NCBI RefSeq assembly: GCF_028550595.1 | Contig: NZ_JAQQGN010000002.1 | Coordinates: 186,001-250,000 of the forward strand | Direction: 5' to 3' | Origin: Luteimonas sp. BLCC-B24 | Lineage (GTDB): Bacteria > Pseudomonadota > Gammaproteobacteria > Xanthomonadales > Xanthomonadaceae | Length of the DNA: 64,000 nucleotides | Shown: positions 26,295-34,001 of the stretch, piece after piece | How the letters are laid out: each line of letters starts with the position of its first letter | Position numbering within the stretch: position 1 is the first letter of the stretch | The notes under the pieces: model-generated | Database searches by the model: none | What the model was told of the DNA's origin: nothing | Seen by the model: the letters and a program-made list of their open reading frames with translations, nothing else | Translations under genes and position numbers: made by a program

Positions 26295-26735
26295 ATGGAC
26301 TGGCTGCGCTGGGATGTCGTGGCCTGGGGCGCGCTCGCGCTGCTGCTGATGGCGGCCGAGACCCTCGTGCCGGGCGCGTTCCTGCTGTGGATGGGATTCG
26401 CCGCCGCGGCGGTCTTCCTGATCGTGTTGATCGCGCCGGGCCTGCCGGTGCTCGCCCAGGTGGCGCTGTTCGTGGGGCTGAGTTTCGTGGCGATCCTCGT
26501 CTATCGCCGCTGGTTCCGCGGGCGCGAACGCGCGAGCGATCATCCCACCTTGAACCGTCGCGCCGCCCAGCACATCGGCCGCGTCGTCACGCTCGAGCAG
26601 GCCATCGTCGCAGGACGCGGCCGGGTCAAGCTCGGCGATGCGTTCTGGATCGTCGAAGGCCCGGATCTGGCCGCGGGAACGCCGGTGCGCATCGTCGGCA
26701 CCGACGGCGTGAATCTGCACGTCGAAGCCGCCTGA
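26295..26735 (+). CDS. NfeD family membrane protein
   Basis: This 146-residue protein has three or four hydrophobic helices in the first 75 residues ([58 protein letters not shown]). A C-terminal OB-fold domain follows (residues 85-146; [20 protein letters not shown] and [19 protein letters not shown]). This is the short NfeD (YbbK) form without the serine protease domain. It is translationally coupled to the SPFH gene, one base apart. Confidence 0.92.
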   Translation: MDWLRWDVVAWGALALLLMAAETLVPGAFLLWMGFAAAAVFLIVLIAPGLPVLAQVALFVGLSFVAILVYRRWFRGRERASDHPTLNRRAAQHIGRVVTLEQAIVAGRGRVKLGDAFWIVEGPDLAAGTPVRIVGTDGVNLHVEAA

Positions 26736-26784
26736 TCCGGCGCCTCGGCTGTGCACCGCGGCACGAAGCGCCGCGACGAACTGC

Positions 26785-26815
26785 GATAATGCCGGCTTTC
26801 CGCAGACGAGCCGGC
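26785..26815 (+). promoter_or_regulatory. gcvT -10 box and leader hairpin
   Basis: GATAAT (26785-26790) is directly followed by the inverted repeat GCCGGCT (26791-26797) / AGCCGGC (26809-26815), which ends five bases before the gcvT ATG. The leader is too short for a glycine riboswitch. The hairpin would partly cover the ribosome-binding region. Confidence 0.45.
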
Positions 26816-26820
26816 TGTCC

Positions 26821-27918
26821 ATGACCCAGAAGACCATCCTCAACGCGGCCCATCGCGCGCTCGGCGCGCGCATGGTCGATTTCGGCGGCTGGGACATGCC
26901 GCTCAACTACGGCTCGCAGATCGAGGAACATCATCACGTCCGTCGCGACGCCGGCATGTTCGACGTCAGCCACATGACCGTCGTGGATCTGCGCGGCAGC
27001 GGCACCCGCGCATTCCTGCGCCAGCTGGTGGCCAATTCGGTCGACAAGCTCAAGGTGCCCGGCAAGGCGCTCTACACCTGCATGCTCACGCCCGAGGGCG
27101 GCATCGTCGACGACCTGATCGTCTATTTCATGGCCGACGACTGGTTCCGGCTGGTGGTCAATGCGGCCACCCGCGAGAAGGACCTCGCGTGGATCCAGAG
27201 CCAGGCGGCTGCCTTCGACGTCGAGGTCACCGAGCGCCCCGAGCTCGCGATGATCGCCGTCCAGGGGCCGCAGGCGCGCGGGAAGGCGGCATCGGTGCTG
27301 GATGAGGCGGATGCACACACGGTCGGCAAGCTCGGCCGGTTTGCGGCCGCCGCACTCGACGGCACGCCCTTCGGCGCCTTGTTCGTCGCGCGTACGGGCT
27401 ACACCGGCGAGGACGGCTTCGAGATCGTCGTGCACGAATCGCAGGCCGTCGCGTTGTGGGACGCGCTGCGTGCCGCGGGCGTGGCCCCGGCCGGCCTGGG
27501 CGCGCGCGACACCCTGCGCCTCGAAGCGGGCCTGGCCCTGTACGGCCAGGACATGGACGAAACCGTGTCGCCGTTCGAGGCCGCGCTCGGCTGGACGGTG
27601 GCGCTCGACGAAGGCCGCGCCTTCAACGGCCGCGCGCTGCTCGAAGCGCACAGCACCGCGGCGCCCCGGCAGATGATCGGTCTGGTGATGGACGACAAGG
27701 GCGTGCTGCGTCATGGACAGGGGGTGACCACCGCCAACGGACCGGGGGAAATCCTGTCGGGCACGTTCTCGCCGACGATCGGCAAGGCGATCGCGTTCGC
27801 GCGCGTGCCGGCCGGCGATCCCGGCGCGGTGAGTGTCGACATCCGCGGCCGCCAGGTGCCGGTACGCGTGGTCAAGTTTCCCTTCGTCCGCAACGGCCAG
27901 CCGGCCGACGGCGTCTGA
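26821..27918 (+). CDS. gcvT: Glycine cleavage system T protein (aminomethyltransferase)
   Basis: The T protein transfers the methylene group from aminomethyl-lipoyl GcvH to THF, giving 5,10-methylene-THF and ammonia. The 365-residue protein has family length. It begins [30 protein letters not shown] and contains [31 protein letters not shown] (with the catalytic Asp region) and [13 protein letters not shown]. The product feeds MetF, encoded in this window. gcvH follows after 70 bp with its own -10-like box; gcvP is not in the window. Confidence 0.96.
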   Translation: MTQKTILNAAHRALGARMVDFGGWDMPLNYGSQIEEHHHVRRDAGMFDVSHMTVVDLRGSGTRAFLRQLVANSVDKLKVPGKALYTCMLTPEGGIVDDLIVYFMADDWFRLVVNAATREKDLAWIQSQAAAFDVEVTERPELAMIAVQGPQARGKAASVLDEADAHTVGKLGRFAAAALDGTPFGALFVARTGYTGEDGFEIVVHESQAVALWDALRAAGVAPAGLGARDTLRLEAGLALYGQDMDETVSPFEAALGWTVALDEGRAFNGRALLEAHSTAAPRQMIGLVMDDKGVLRHGQGVTTANGPGEILSGTFSPTIGKAIAFARVPAGDPGAVSVDIRGRQVPVRVVKFPFVRNGQPADGV

Positions 27919-27988
27919 TGCGCGCGCCGCGCGTTCGTCGTTACACTAGCGCCACTTCCCCGACCGCACCTGTTTCCCGGAGCCGACC

Positions 27989-28384
27989 ATGAGCGAAATC
28001 CCTGGCGACCTGAAGTTTCTGAAGTCCCACGAATGGGTCCGCATCGAAGGTGACGGCAAGGTCACCGTCGGCATCTCGGACCATGCCCAGGGTCTGCTCG
28101 GTGACCTGGTCTACGTCGAGCTGCCCGCGGTCGGCGACACCGTCGAGGCCGGCAACGGCGTCGCGGTCGTCGAGTCGGTGAAGGCCGCGTCCGACGTCTA
28201 CGCGCCGGTGTCGGGCACGATCACCGCGGTCAATGCCGCGCTGGCCGACAAGCCCGAAACCATCAACGAAGACGCCTACGGCGAGGGCTGGCTGTTCGTG
28301 ATCGAGATCGACGATCCGGATCAGCTCAACGAGCTGCTGGCGCCCGACGACTACGCCGAACTGCTCGAGGGCGAGGACGACTGA
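27989..28384 (+). CDS. gcvH: Glycine cleavage system H protein (lipoyl carrier)
   Basis: This 131-residue lipoyl carrier shuttles the aminomethyl group between the P, T and L proteins. Lys65 in [14 protein letters not shown] is the lipoylated residue. The N-terminus [21 protein letters not shown] and C-terminus [21 protein letters not shown] are typical. CGGAG precedes the ATG. TACACT at about 27941-27946 could be its own -10 box. A strong terminator follows at 28414-28450. Confidence 0.96.
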   Translation: MSEIPGDLKFLKSHEWVRIEGDGKVTVGISDHAQGLLGDLVYVELPAVGDTVEAGNGVAVVESVKAASDVYAPVSGTITAVNAALADKPETINEDAYGEGWLFVIEIDDPDQLNELLAPDDYAELLEGEDD

Positions 28385-28413
28385 GTTCCTCGCCGACGCG
28401 TGGCACGATGCCT

Positions 28414-28450
28414 GACCGGCGCGCTTCGAAGGAAGCGCGCCGGTTTCGTT
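28414..28450 (+). terminator. Rho-independent terminator of gcvH
   Basis: CCGGCGCGCTTC (28416-28427) / GAAGCGCGCCGG (28432-28443) is a perfect 12-bp stem with a four-base loop, followed by TTTCGTTT. It starts about 30 bp after the gcvH stop. Confidence 0.9.
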
Positions 28451-28883
28451 TCCGGCTCCGTGCATGTGCGGCGTGCACCACCGTCGGGCATGGCGCACGG
28501 TGGTCGTCCGTGCGTCGGGTGCGTCCGTCGCCCGACGCATGGCGTGGTTCGATGCCGATCGCGTGCGAAACCTTCGCGCAATTTCCGCGCAAACCCGTCC
28601 TGCAGTTGCAAAAAAACGGCGGCCTCGCGTTCCTTTTATTCACCGCGCGGACGGTCGCGTGATGCGCGCGTCATCGTTGCCGCGATGCGCATGGAGTGCG
28701 TCGGCGCGAAGGATGCGCACGATGCCGCATCGTCGAATACCACTTGTTTTTCCCTCTCCCGTCGATGGGCGTGCGGGCGGACGTGCGTGCTCGATGCGCG
28801 TGTCGCGTGATCGCCGCCCGCCGCTTCGCGTCCCGCGACGCGCATGTCGCGATCGCGCCGCGAAAAAAAACCGCATCGACCTG
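28451..28883. other. Structured non-coding region between gcvH and the histone-like gene
   Basis: No convincing open frame is present; all candidate frames are short and of random composition. The stretch holds several perfect inverted repeats: ACCACCGT/ACGGTGGT (28477-28484 and 28497-28504), TGCGTCGGG/CCCGACGCA (28511-28519 and 28531-28539), and ATGCGC...GCGCAT with an inner GTCGCG/CGCGAC (28794-28845). It also has A7 and A8 runs near 28611 and 28863. It could contain structured RNA or a decayed repeat element; I cannot name one. Confidence 0.4.
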
Positions 28884-28912
28884 TTGACAGTGGAAAAAAC
28901 CGTGATTAGGTT
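28884..28912 (+). promoter_or_regulatory. Strong sigma-70-type promoter upstream of the histone-like gene
   Basis: A perfect TTGACA (28884-28889), 17-bp spacer, and TAGGTT (28907-28912). Transcription would start near 28919, leaving a leader of about 325 nt before the histone-like ATG. This is the best promoter match in the window. Confidence 0.75.
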
Positions 28913-28918
28913 TCGCGG

Positions 28919-29090
28919 CAACAGACGTCTGCCGCCAAACGAGTGAGTCCAACCGCGACAACAACGCGCAGTACAAACCGGAACTCCGCCAGGAACATCA
29001 CACGGTGGATGCGGGCAGCGTCACCGCCGAAGAACTCCGACACCGAATTCGACATCCGCGCCGAACGAGTGGCGCGGATGTTTTCGTATC
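28919..29090 (+). ncRNA. Candidate small RNA or attenuated leader upstream of the histone-like gene
   Basis: The predicted transcript begins 7 bp after the TTGACA/TAGGTT promoter and ends at a terminator-like hairpin (29052-29085), giving about 170 nt. No open frame with a ribosome site covers it. It could be an independent small RNA or the 5' part of the histone mRNA subject to attenuation. There is no family match I can name; the call rests only on promoter plus terminator. Confidence 0.4.
29052..29085 (+). terminator. Terminator-like hairpin inside the leader of the histone-like gene
   Basis: ACATCCGCGCC / GGCGCGGATGT is a perfect 11-bp stem around an 8-nt loop (GAACGAGT), directly followed by TTTC. 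It lies between the promoter at 28884-28912 and the gene at 29243, so it should terminate or attenuate transcription. Confidence 0.65.
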
Positions 29091-29242
29091 ACCGGGATCG
29101 CGTCGTGTGCCCGACGACTCTCCCTCCGAATCCGTTCCGATGCGCGATGCGCGCCGGCGGTTGCATGCGGGTCCGACTCCCGTGTGCTGCTTGAGAACTG
29201 GGCCGTTGTACATGCAAGTCCACTGACGAGGAGAGCCATCAC

Positions 29243-29734
29243 ATGGCCACGAAGAAAGCTGCGAAGAAAGCCCCCGCCAAAAAGGCGACCAAGAAAGCCG
29301 CAAAGAAGTCCACCGCCAAGAAGGTGGTGAGCCGCGTCAAGAAGGCCGTGAAGAAGGTCGCCAAGAAGGTCACGAAGGCGACCAAGCGCCCGACCAAGAA
29401 GGCGGCGACGAAGAAGGTCGCCAAGAAGAAGGTCGCGAAGAAGACCGCCAAGAAGGCCGCGACCAAGAAGACCGCGAAGAAGGCAGCGACCAAGAAGACT
29501 GCGAAGAAGACGGCCAAGAAGGCCGCCACCAAGAAGTCGACCAAGAAGGCCGCCACCAAGAAGACGGCGAAGAAGGCCACGGCCAAGAAGTCGACCGCCA
29601 AGAAGACCGCGAAGAAGGCTGCCACCAAGAAGCCGGCCGCCAAGAAGGCTGCTTCGAAGAAGGCGCCGGCCCGGCGCGCGAAGAAGGCCGCTGCGCCCGT
29701 CGTGATTCCGACGACGCCGACGCCGCTGATCTGA
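29243..29734 (+). CDS. Histone H1-like Lys/Ala-rich DNA-binding protein
   Basis: This 163-residue, extremely basic protein is built of imperfect [13 protein letters not shown] repeats from end to end. It has a short proline/alanine tail ([12 protein letters not shown]). It resembles eukaryotic H1 C-terminal tails and bacterial H1-like proteins (Bordetella BpH1, Chlamydia HctB), which bind and compact DNA without a folded domain. A good ribosome site (GAGGAGAG, 29228-29235) precedes the ATG. Codons are dominated by AAG and GCC, making the gene itself repetitive. It is monocistronic, with a long leader and its own terminator. Confidence 0.88.
   Translation: MATKKAAKKAPAKKATKKAAKKSTAKKVVSRVKKAVKKVAKKVTKATKRPTKKAATKKVAKKKVAKKTAKKAATKKTAKKAATKKTAKKTAKKAATKKSTKKAATKKTAKKATAKKSTAKKTAKKAATKKPAAKKAASKKAPARRAKKAAAPVVIPTTPTPLI
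29255..29690 (+). repeat. Internal coding repeats of the histone-like gene
   Basis: Units of roughly 24-30 bp built on AAGAAGGCCGCGACC-type sequence recur many times, encoding KKAAT and KKTAK blocks. Such arrays can expand or shrink by recombination, so protein length may vary among strains. Confidence 0.6.
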
Positions 29735-29760
29735 TCCGCAGCATTTTTGCTCGACCGAAG

Positions 29761-29800
29761 CTCTTCCTCCGCGTGCCCAGGCGGAGGAGGAGTTTTCTTT
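29761..29800 (+). terminator. Rho-independent terminator of the histone-like gene
   Basis: CTCTTCCTCCGC (29761-29772) / GCGGAGGAGGAG (29781-29792), a 12-bp stem with one G-T pair, followed by TTTTCTTT. It lies 26 bp after the stop. Confidence 0.88.
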
Positions 29801-29843
29801 GTGGCGACGGAATCCCCGGGCCGGCGAGTGCCGGCTGAAGCCG

Positions 29844-31283
29844 TCAGTGCGGCGTCGCGGCGGCCCGGTTGGACACGGTGCCGCCGGACTCGCCCGAGGC
29901 GGGCGCCGACGGCTGCTGGCGCGCCGCGTGCAGCACTTCGATATTCGGATCGACGTCGAGCCAGCGCTGCGGCGGCAGGCCGATCGCACGATCCAGGATC
30001 GTGGGCATGAGGCCGGACGGCAGGCCGCTCTCGCTGTTCCAGAGCACGACGATGCCGAGATCACGCTCCGGCATCACTGCCATCAACCCGCGATACCCCT
30101 GCACCGCGCCGCCGTGGAAGACCACGCGATGCCCGGCGTAATCGAACACCCGCCAGCCCAGACCGTAGCCCGCGGCGTTGAGGCGATCGCGCCGCCATGA
30201 GGAGTTGCGCATCTCGGGCGGTGTGCCGACGATCGGCGCCTGCAGCGTCGCCAGCAACGGGGCGGGCAGCACGTCGGGCCGGTGACCGGTCTGCGCGATC
30301 ATCCACTGCGCCATGTCCTGGATGCTGGCATTGACGCCTGCCGCCGGTGCCAGACGGTAATAGGTGGGCTTGGGCATCAGCGACGTCCAGCCGCCGCCGG
30401 CGCGCACGTGGGGCTTGGCCCAGCGCGTGCTCGCCTGGATGCCGTCGAGCCCGTAGCTCGCATCGTTCATGCCCAGCGGCTTGAAGATCCGGCGCGAGAC
30501 CGCTTCGCTGAAGAACTGACCGGACGTCGCGAACACGACGTCGCCGATCAGGCTGAAGGCGACGTTCTGGTAGGCGTAGCAGTTGCCCGGCTGGCAGGTC
30601 ATCGGGGCAGCGGACAGCCGCTGGACCAGGTCGTGGTAGTCGGCGTTACGCTCGATGTCGCGGTCGTAGGTGTTGCGGCCGAGGCCGACGCGGTGGCTGA
30701 GCACGTCGGCCACCGTGAGCTGCTGCGCGGCCAGGGGATCGGAAAACCGCAGCGACGGCATGTAGTCGACGACGTGACTGTCCCAGCGCAGGGCGCCCTC
30801 GGACACCAGCATGCCGGTCACGGTGCCGGCGAAGGCCTTGGACAGCGAGGCGAGGCGGAACACCGTGTGCGCGTCCACCGGCTCGGCCGACCTGACATCG
30901 GTGATGCCGTAACCGCGGGCGCTGAGGACCTGGCCGTTGTGCACGATCGCCATGGCCAGCCCGGGCACGCGCTGGTTGGCGACGAGATCCTGGGCCATCG
31001 CCTCGAACAGACGCACGTCGAAGCCCGCGGCCAGCGGCAGTGCCTGCTTGACCGGCATCAGGGGTTGCGGCTTGACCGCATCCTCGCGGCTGACCACGGC
31101 CGGGCGCTCGCTCAAGGGCACGATCGCGTGTGGTTCGACGATGTCGGCGTCGATGTCCTCGCTGTCGACGATCGTGCTCTGCACGCCGGGGCTCTGTGCG
31201 GCGGAACCCAGCGCTGCGGGCAGCAGCAATCCGATCAGACCGAGCCGGGCGAGATGCCGGCGCGTCGCGTGTCGGCTTTTCAT
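29844..31283 (-). CDS. Exported serine hydrolase of the class C beta-lactamase fold
   Basis: This 479-residue periplasmic protein begins with a signal peptide ([21 protein letters not shown]) and an acidic linker to about residue 80. The beta-lactamase/transpeptidase-like domain shows Ser146-x-x-Lys149 in RLASLSKAF, Tyr238-x-Asn240 in CYAYQN, and HGGA near residue 415 as the third motif. True AmpC enzymes are shorter (about 380 residues); relatives of this size act as D-aminopeptidases or esterases, or have no known substrate. It diverges from lemA across an 84-bp gap. Antibiotic resistance should not be assumed. Confidence 0.88.
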   Translation of the reverse strand: MKSRHATRRHLARLGLIGLLLPAALGSAAQSPGVQSTIVDSEDIDADIVEPHAIVPLSERPAVVSREDAVKPQPLMPVKQALPLAAGFDVRLFEAMAQDLVANQRVPGLAMAIVHNGQVLSARGYGITDVRSAEPVDAHTVFRLASLSKAFAGTVTGMLVSEGALRWDSHVVDYMPSLRFSDPLAAQQLTVADVLSHRVGLGRNTYDRDIERNADYHDLVQRLSAAPMTCQPGNCYAYQNVAFSLIGDVVFATSGQFFSEAVSRRIFKPLGMNDASYGLDGIQASTRWAKPHVRAGGGWTSLMPKPTYYRLAPAAGVNASIQDMAQWMIAQTGHRPDVLPAPLLATLQAPIVGTPPEMRNSSWRRDRLNAAGYGLGWRVFDYAGHRVVFHGGAVQGYRGLMAVMPERDLGIVVLWNSESGLPSGLMPTILDRAIGLPPQRWLDVDPNIEVLHAARQQPSAPASGESGGTVSNRAAATPH

Positions 31284-31367
31284 CAGGCCTGCCCCCTGCG
31301 TATGCTCTGGCGGATGGGGGCGATGATAGCGCCTGATTTCCTTTCTGCATGAACAAGGGGAAGTTTG

Positions 31368-31970
31368 ATGGGTAGCTTTCTGATCCTGCTCGTATTTCTC
31401 GGAATCGCGATCGCGTTCGCGCTCTGGGCGGTGGGGATCTACAACGGGCTGATCACCGCTCGCAACGCCTTCAAGAACGCGTTCGCGCAGATCGACGTGC
31501 AGCTGCAGCGGCGCTTCGATCTGATTCCGAATCTGGTCGAGACGGTCAAGGGCTATATGCGTCACGAGCGCGAGACCCTCGAAGCCGTGACCCAGGCGCG
31601 CAGCATGGCGCAGGCCGGTCTGTCGGCGGCCAAGGCCGATCCGGGCGATCCGGCGGCGATGGCCCAGCTGGCGCAGTCGCAGGGCATGCTCAACAGCGCA
31701 CTCGGGCGTCTGCTGGCCGTGTCGGAGGCGTATCCCGACCTCAAGGCGAACCAGAACATGATGCAGCTCACCGAAGAGCTGACCAGCACCGAGAACCGGG
31801 TGGCGTTCGCGCGCCAGGCCTACAACGATTCGGTGATGGCCTACAACAACCGCCGCGAGGTGTTTCCCTCGAGCGTGGTCGCGGGCATGTTCAACTTCAA
31901 GGAAGCCGCACTGCTCGACATCCCTGCCGACCGCGCCGAAGTGCGCGAAGCCCCGAAGGTGACGTTCTGA
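31368..31970 (+). CDS. LemA family protein
   Basis: This 200-residue protein has one N-terminal membrane helix (residues 3-24, FLILLVFLGIAIAFALWAVG) followed by a helical-bundle domain. It contains the family motifs IYNGLITARNAFKNAFAQID, QLQRRFDLIPNLVETVKGY, YPDLKANQNMMQL and ENRVAFARQAYNDSV. LemA proteins are usually encoded with HtpX-like or other envelope proteases; their function is unclear. An M48 peptidase gene follows 115 bp downstream on the same strand. Confidence 0.95.
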   Translation: MGSFLILLVFLGIAIAFALWAVGIYNGLITARNAFKNAFAQIDVQLQRRFDLIPNLVETVKGYMRHERETLEAVTQARSMAQAGLSAAKADPGDPAAMAQLAQSQGMLNSALGRLLAVSEAYPDLKANQNMMQLTEELTSTENRVAFARQAYNDSVMAYNNRREVFPSSVVAGMFNFKEAALLDIPADRAEVREAPKVTF

Positions 31971-32085
31971 GAGCCGGACACCGGGCAGGCGGCATCCGCG
32001 GCGTGCGGGCCGCCGGTGCCGGTGGTGCGCGCGGCGTGTGCGGACGGCACGCGCCAGGTAGCTGCGGCCAGGGTGCGATGCCAGT

Positions 32086-33978
32086 ATGAACTTCTTCGAG
32101 CGCCAGGCCCGGGCACGGCGCACCAGTACGCGCCTCGTGGTGCTGTTCGCGCTGGCGGTGCTGGGCATCGTGGTCGCGGTCGATCTCGTGGTGCTGGTGA
32201 TGATCGGGCCGCAGCCGGGCCCGCTCGTCGCCGCGACGCTGGGCACGATCGCGGTGATCGGCCTGGGCTCGCTGTTCCGCATCGCCTCGCTGGGCGGGGG
32301 CGGCGACAAGGTCGCCCAGCAGCTGGGCGGCGTGCCCGTGCCCGAGGACACCACCGATCCGAACCTGCGCCGGCTGCGCAACGTGGTCGAGGAGATGGCG
32401 ATCGCATCCGGCGTTCCGGTGCCGCGGATCTACGTGCTCGAGCACGAGAACGCGATCAACGCGTTCGCCGCCGGGTACTCGCCGTCCGATGCGGTGGTCG
32501 CGGTCACGCGCGGCACGCTCGACCGGCTCAACCGCGACGAGCTGCAGGGCGTGGTCGCGCACGAGTTCAGCCACATCCTCAATGGCGACATGCGCCTCAA
32601 CATCCGCCTGGTCGGCGTGCTGTTCGGCATCCTGATGATCGGCATCATCGGCCGCAAGATCCTGTGGTACGGCCGCGGCACGCGCAGCAGCGGCGCACTG
32701 GCGGTGTTCGGGCTGGCGCTGGTGGCGATCGTCGTCGGCAGCCTCGGCGTGTTCTTCGGTCGCATGATCAAGGCGGGTGTGAGCCGCAGCCGCGAGGTGC
32801 TGGCCGATGCGTCCGCGGTGCAGTTCACCCGGCAGACCCAGGGCATCGCCGGCGCGCTGAAGAAGATCGGCGGTCTGGAGTCGGGCTCCCGGTTCGCGCA
32901 ACGCGAGGATGCCGAAGAGGTCGCACATATGCTGTTCGGCGACGGCATCGGTCTGAGCGGCCTGTTCGCGACCCATCCGCCGCTGCTGCAGCGCATCCAG
33001 GCGCTGGAACCCGGTTTCCGGCCCGAGCAGCTCACGCAACTGCAGGCGAGGTGGCTCGCGACGCCGCCCGACGGCCTGCAGGAAGACGTGGCCCTGGGCC
33101 TGGTGCCGCCGGGCGAACTGCCACAGGCCGGCAGCGCGCTCTCGGTGACGCCGCCGATGGTCGCCGCGCAGGTGGCGCGGCCGCACGACGACGATTACGC
33201 GCGCGCCCACACCCTGGTGGTCTCAGTCGACGATGCGCTGCGCGCGGTGGCCACCCACCGCGATGCGGTGATGCCGCTGGTGCTCGCCCTGCTGTTCGAC
33301 GCCGACGAGGCCGTCCGCGCCAAGCAGCGGACCGAGATCGTCGGTCGGCTGGGCACGGCCATCGCCACCGAGGCCGATCATCTGCACCGCACGCATCTGT
33401 TGACCCTGCATCCGATGCTGCGTCTGCCACTGGCGTCGATGGCGTTTCCCGGGTTGCGCCGACGTGCGCGCGCGGAGATCGGCGCCTTTCTGGACACCGT
33501 GCACGCGATGGTGCACGCCGATGATCACGTCTCCCTGTTCGAGTACTGCCTGGGCCGGCTGCTCGAGGTGCAGCTGCGTGAGGCGCTCGACCCCGCGCGG
33601 CACGCACGGTTCGGCCGCCGCAAGCCCGGCAACGTGAAGCAGGAGTTCGCGACGCTGCTCTCGGTCGTCGCCTGGGCAGGCAATCCCGGCGACCGCGCCG
33701 CGGCCCAGCGTGCCTACCTCGCCGGCATGCAGCGCGTCCTGCCACGCGACCACGTGCCCTACGCGCCGCCCGCGCGGGGCGTCCTCGCGCTCGATGACGT
33801 CTGGGAACCCCTCGACGCGCTCGATCCGTTGGCCAAGCAGGTGCTGGTGGAAGCGATCACCGCCGCGATCAGCCATGACGGCCAGGTCAGCGTGGCCGAA
33901 TCCGAACTGCTGCGCACGCTCTGCGGTGTGCTGCACTGCCCGTTGCCGCCGACGCTGGAGCAACTGCCGCGTCACTGA
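32086..33978 (+). CDS. HtpX-like M48 membrane metallopeptidase with long C-terminal extension
   Basis: This 630-residue protein has predicted helices near residues 17-40, 45-65, 172-190 and 205-228. The zinc motif His159-Glu160-x-x-His163 lies in VVAHEFSHILNGD, with a third ligand Glu likely in SRSREVLADASAVQF. HtpX cleaves misfolded membrane proteins with its active site facing the cytosol. The C-terminal half (residues 320-630) is a large helical soluble extension absent from E. coli HtpX (293 residues). It is paired with lemA, as in many proteobacteria. Confidence 0.9.
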   Translation: MNFFERQARARRTSTRLVVLFALAVLGIVVAVDLVVLVMIGPQPGPLVAATLGTIAVIGLGSLFRIASLGGGGDKVAQQLGGVPVPEDTTDPNLRRLRNVVEEMAIASGVPVPRIYVLEHENAINAFAAGYSPSDAVVAVTRGTLDRLNRDELQGVVAHEFSHILNGDMRLNIRLVGVLFGILMIGIIGRKILWYGRGTRSSGALAVFGLALVAIVVGSLGVFFGRMIKAGVSRSREVLADASAVQFTRQTQGIAGALKKIGGLESGSRFAQREDAEEVAHMLFGDGIGLSGLFATHPPLLQRIQALEPGFRPEQLTQLQARWLATPPDGLQEDVALGLVPPGELPQAGSALSVTPPMVAAQVARPHDDDYARAHTLVVSVDDALRAVATHRDAVMPLVLALLFDADEAVRAKQRTEIVGRLGTAIATEADHLHRTHLLTLHPMLRLPLASMAFPGLRRRARAEIGAFLDTVHAMVHADDHVSLFEYCLGRLLEVQLREALDPARHARFGRRKPGNVKQEFATLLSVVAWAGNPGDRAAAQRAYLAGMQRVLPRDHVPYAPPARGVLALDDVWEPLDALDPLAKQVLVEAITAAISHDGQVSVAESELLRTLCGVLHCPLPPTLEQLPRH

Positions 33979-34001
33979 GCCGCGTGCGCGGCACCGTGTG
34001 G

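Noticed and set aside
26736-26820. Possible glycine riboswitch before gcvT
   Set aside because: The leader after the GATAAT box is only about 30 nt, far too short for the aptamer, and no conserved blocks are present.
29150-29200. tRNA-like T-arm sequence (GCGGGTCCGACTCCCGT) upstream of the histone-like gene
   Set aside because: No matching acceptor stem, anticodon arm or D-arm could be assembled around it, so it is treated as chance.
29255-29690. Regularly spaced repeats that could suggest a CRISPR array
   Set aside because: The repeats are in frame, encode the Lys/Ala tail of the histone-like protein and have no unique spacers.
29844-31283. Antibiotic-resistance beta-lactamase
   Set aside because: The fold motifs are present, but the long N-terminal region and size point to the broad serine-hydrolase group, and resistance cannot be inferred.
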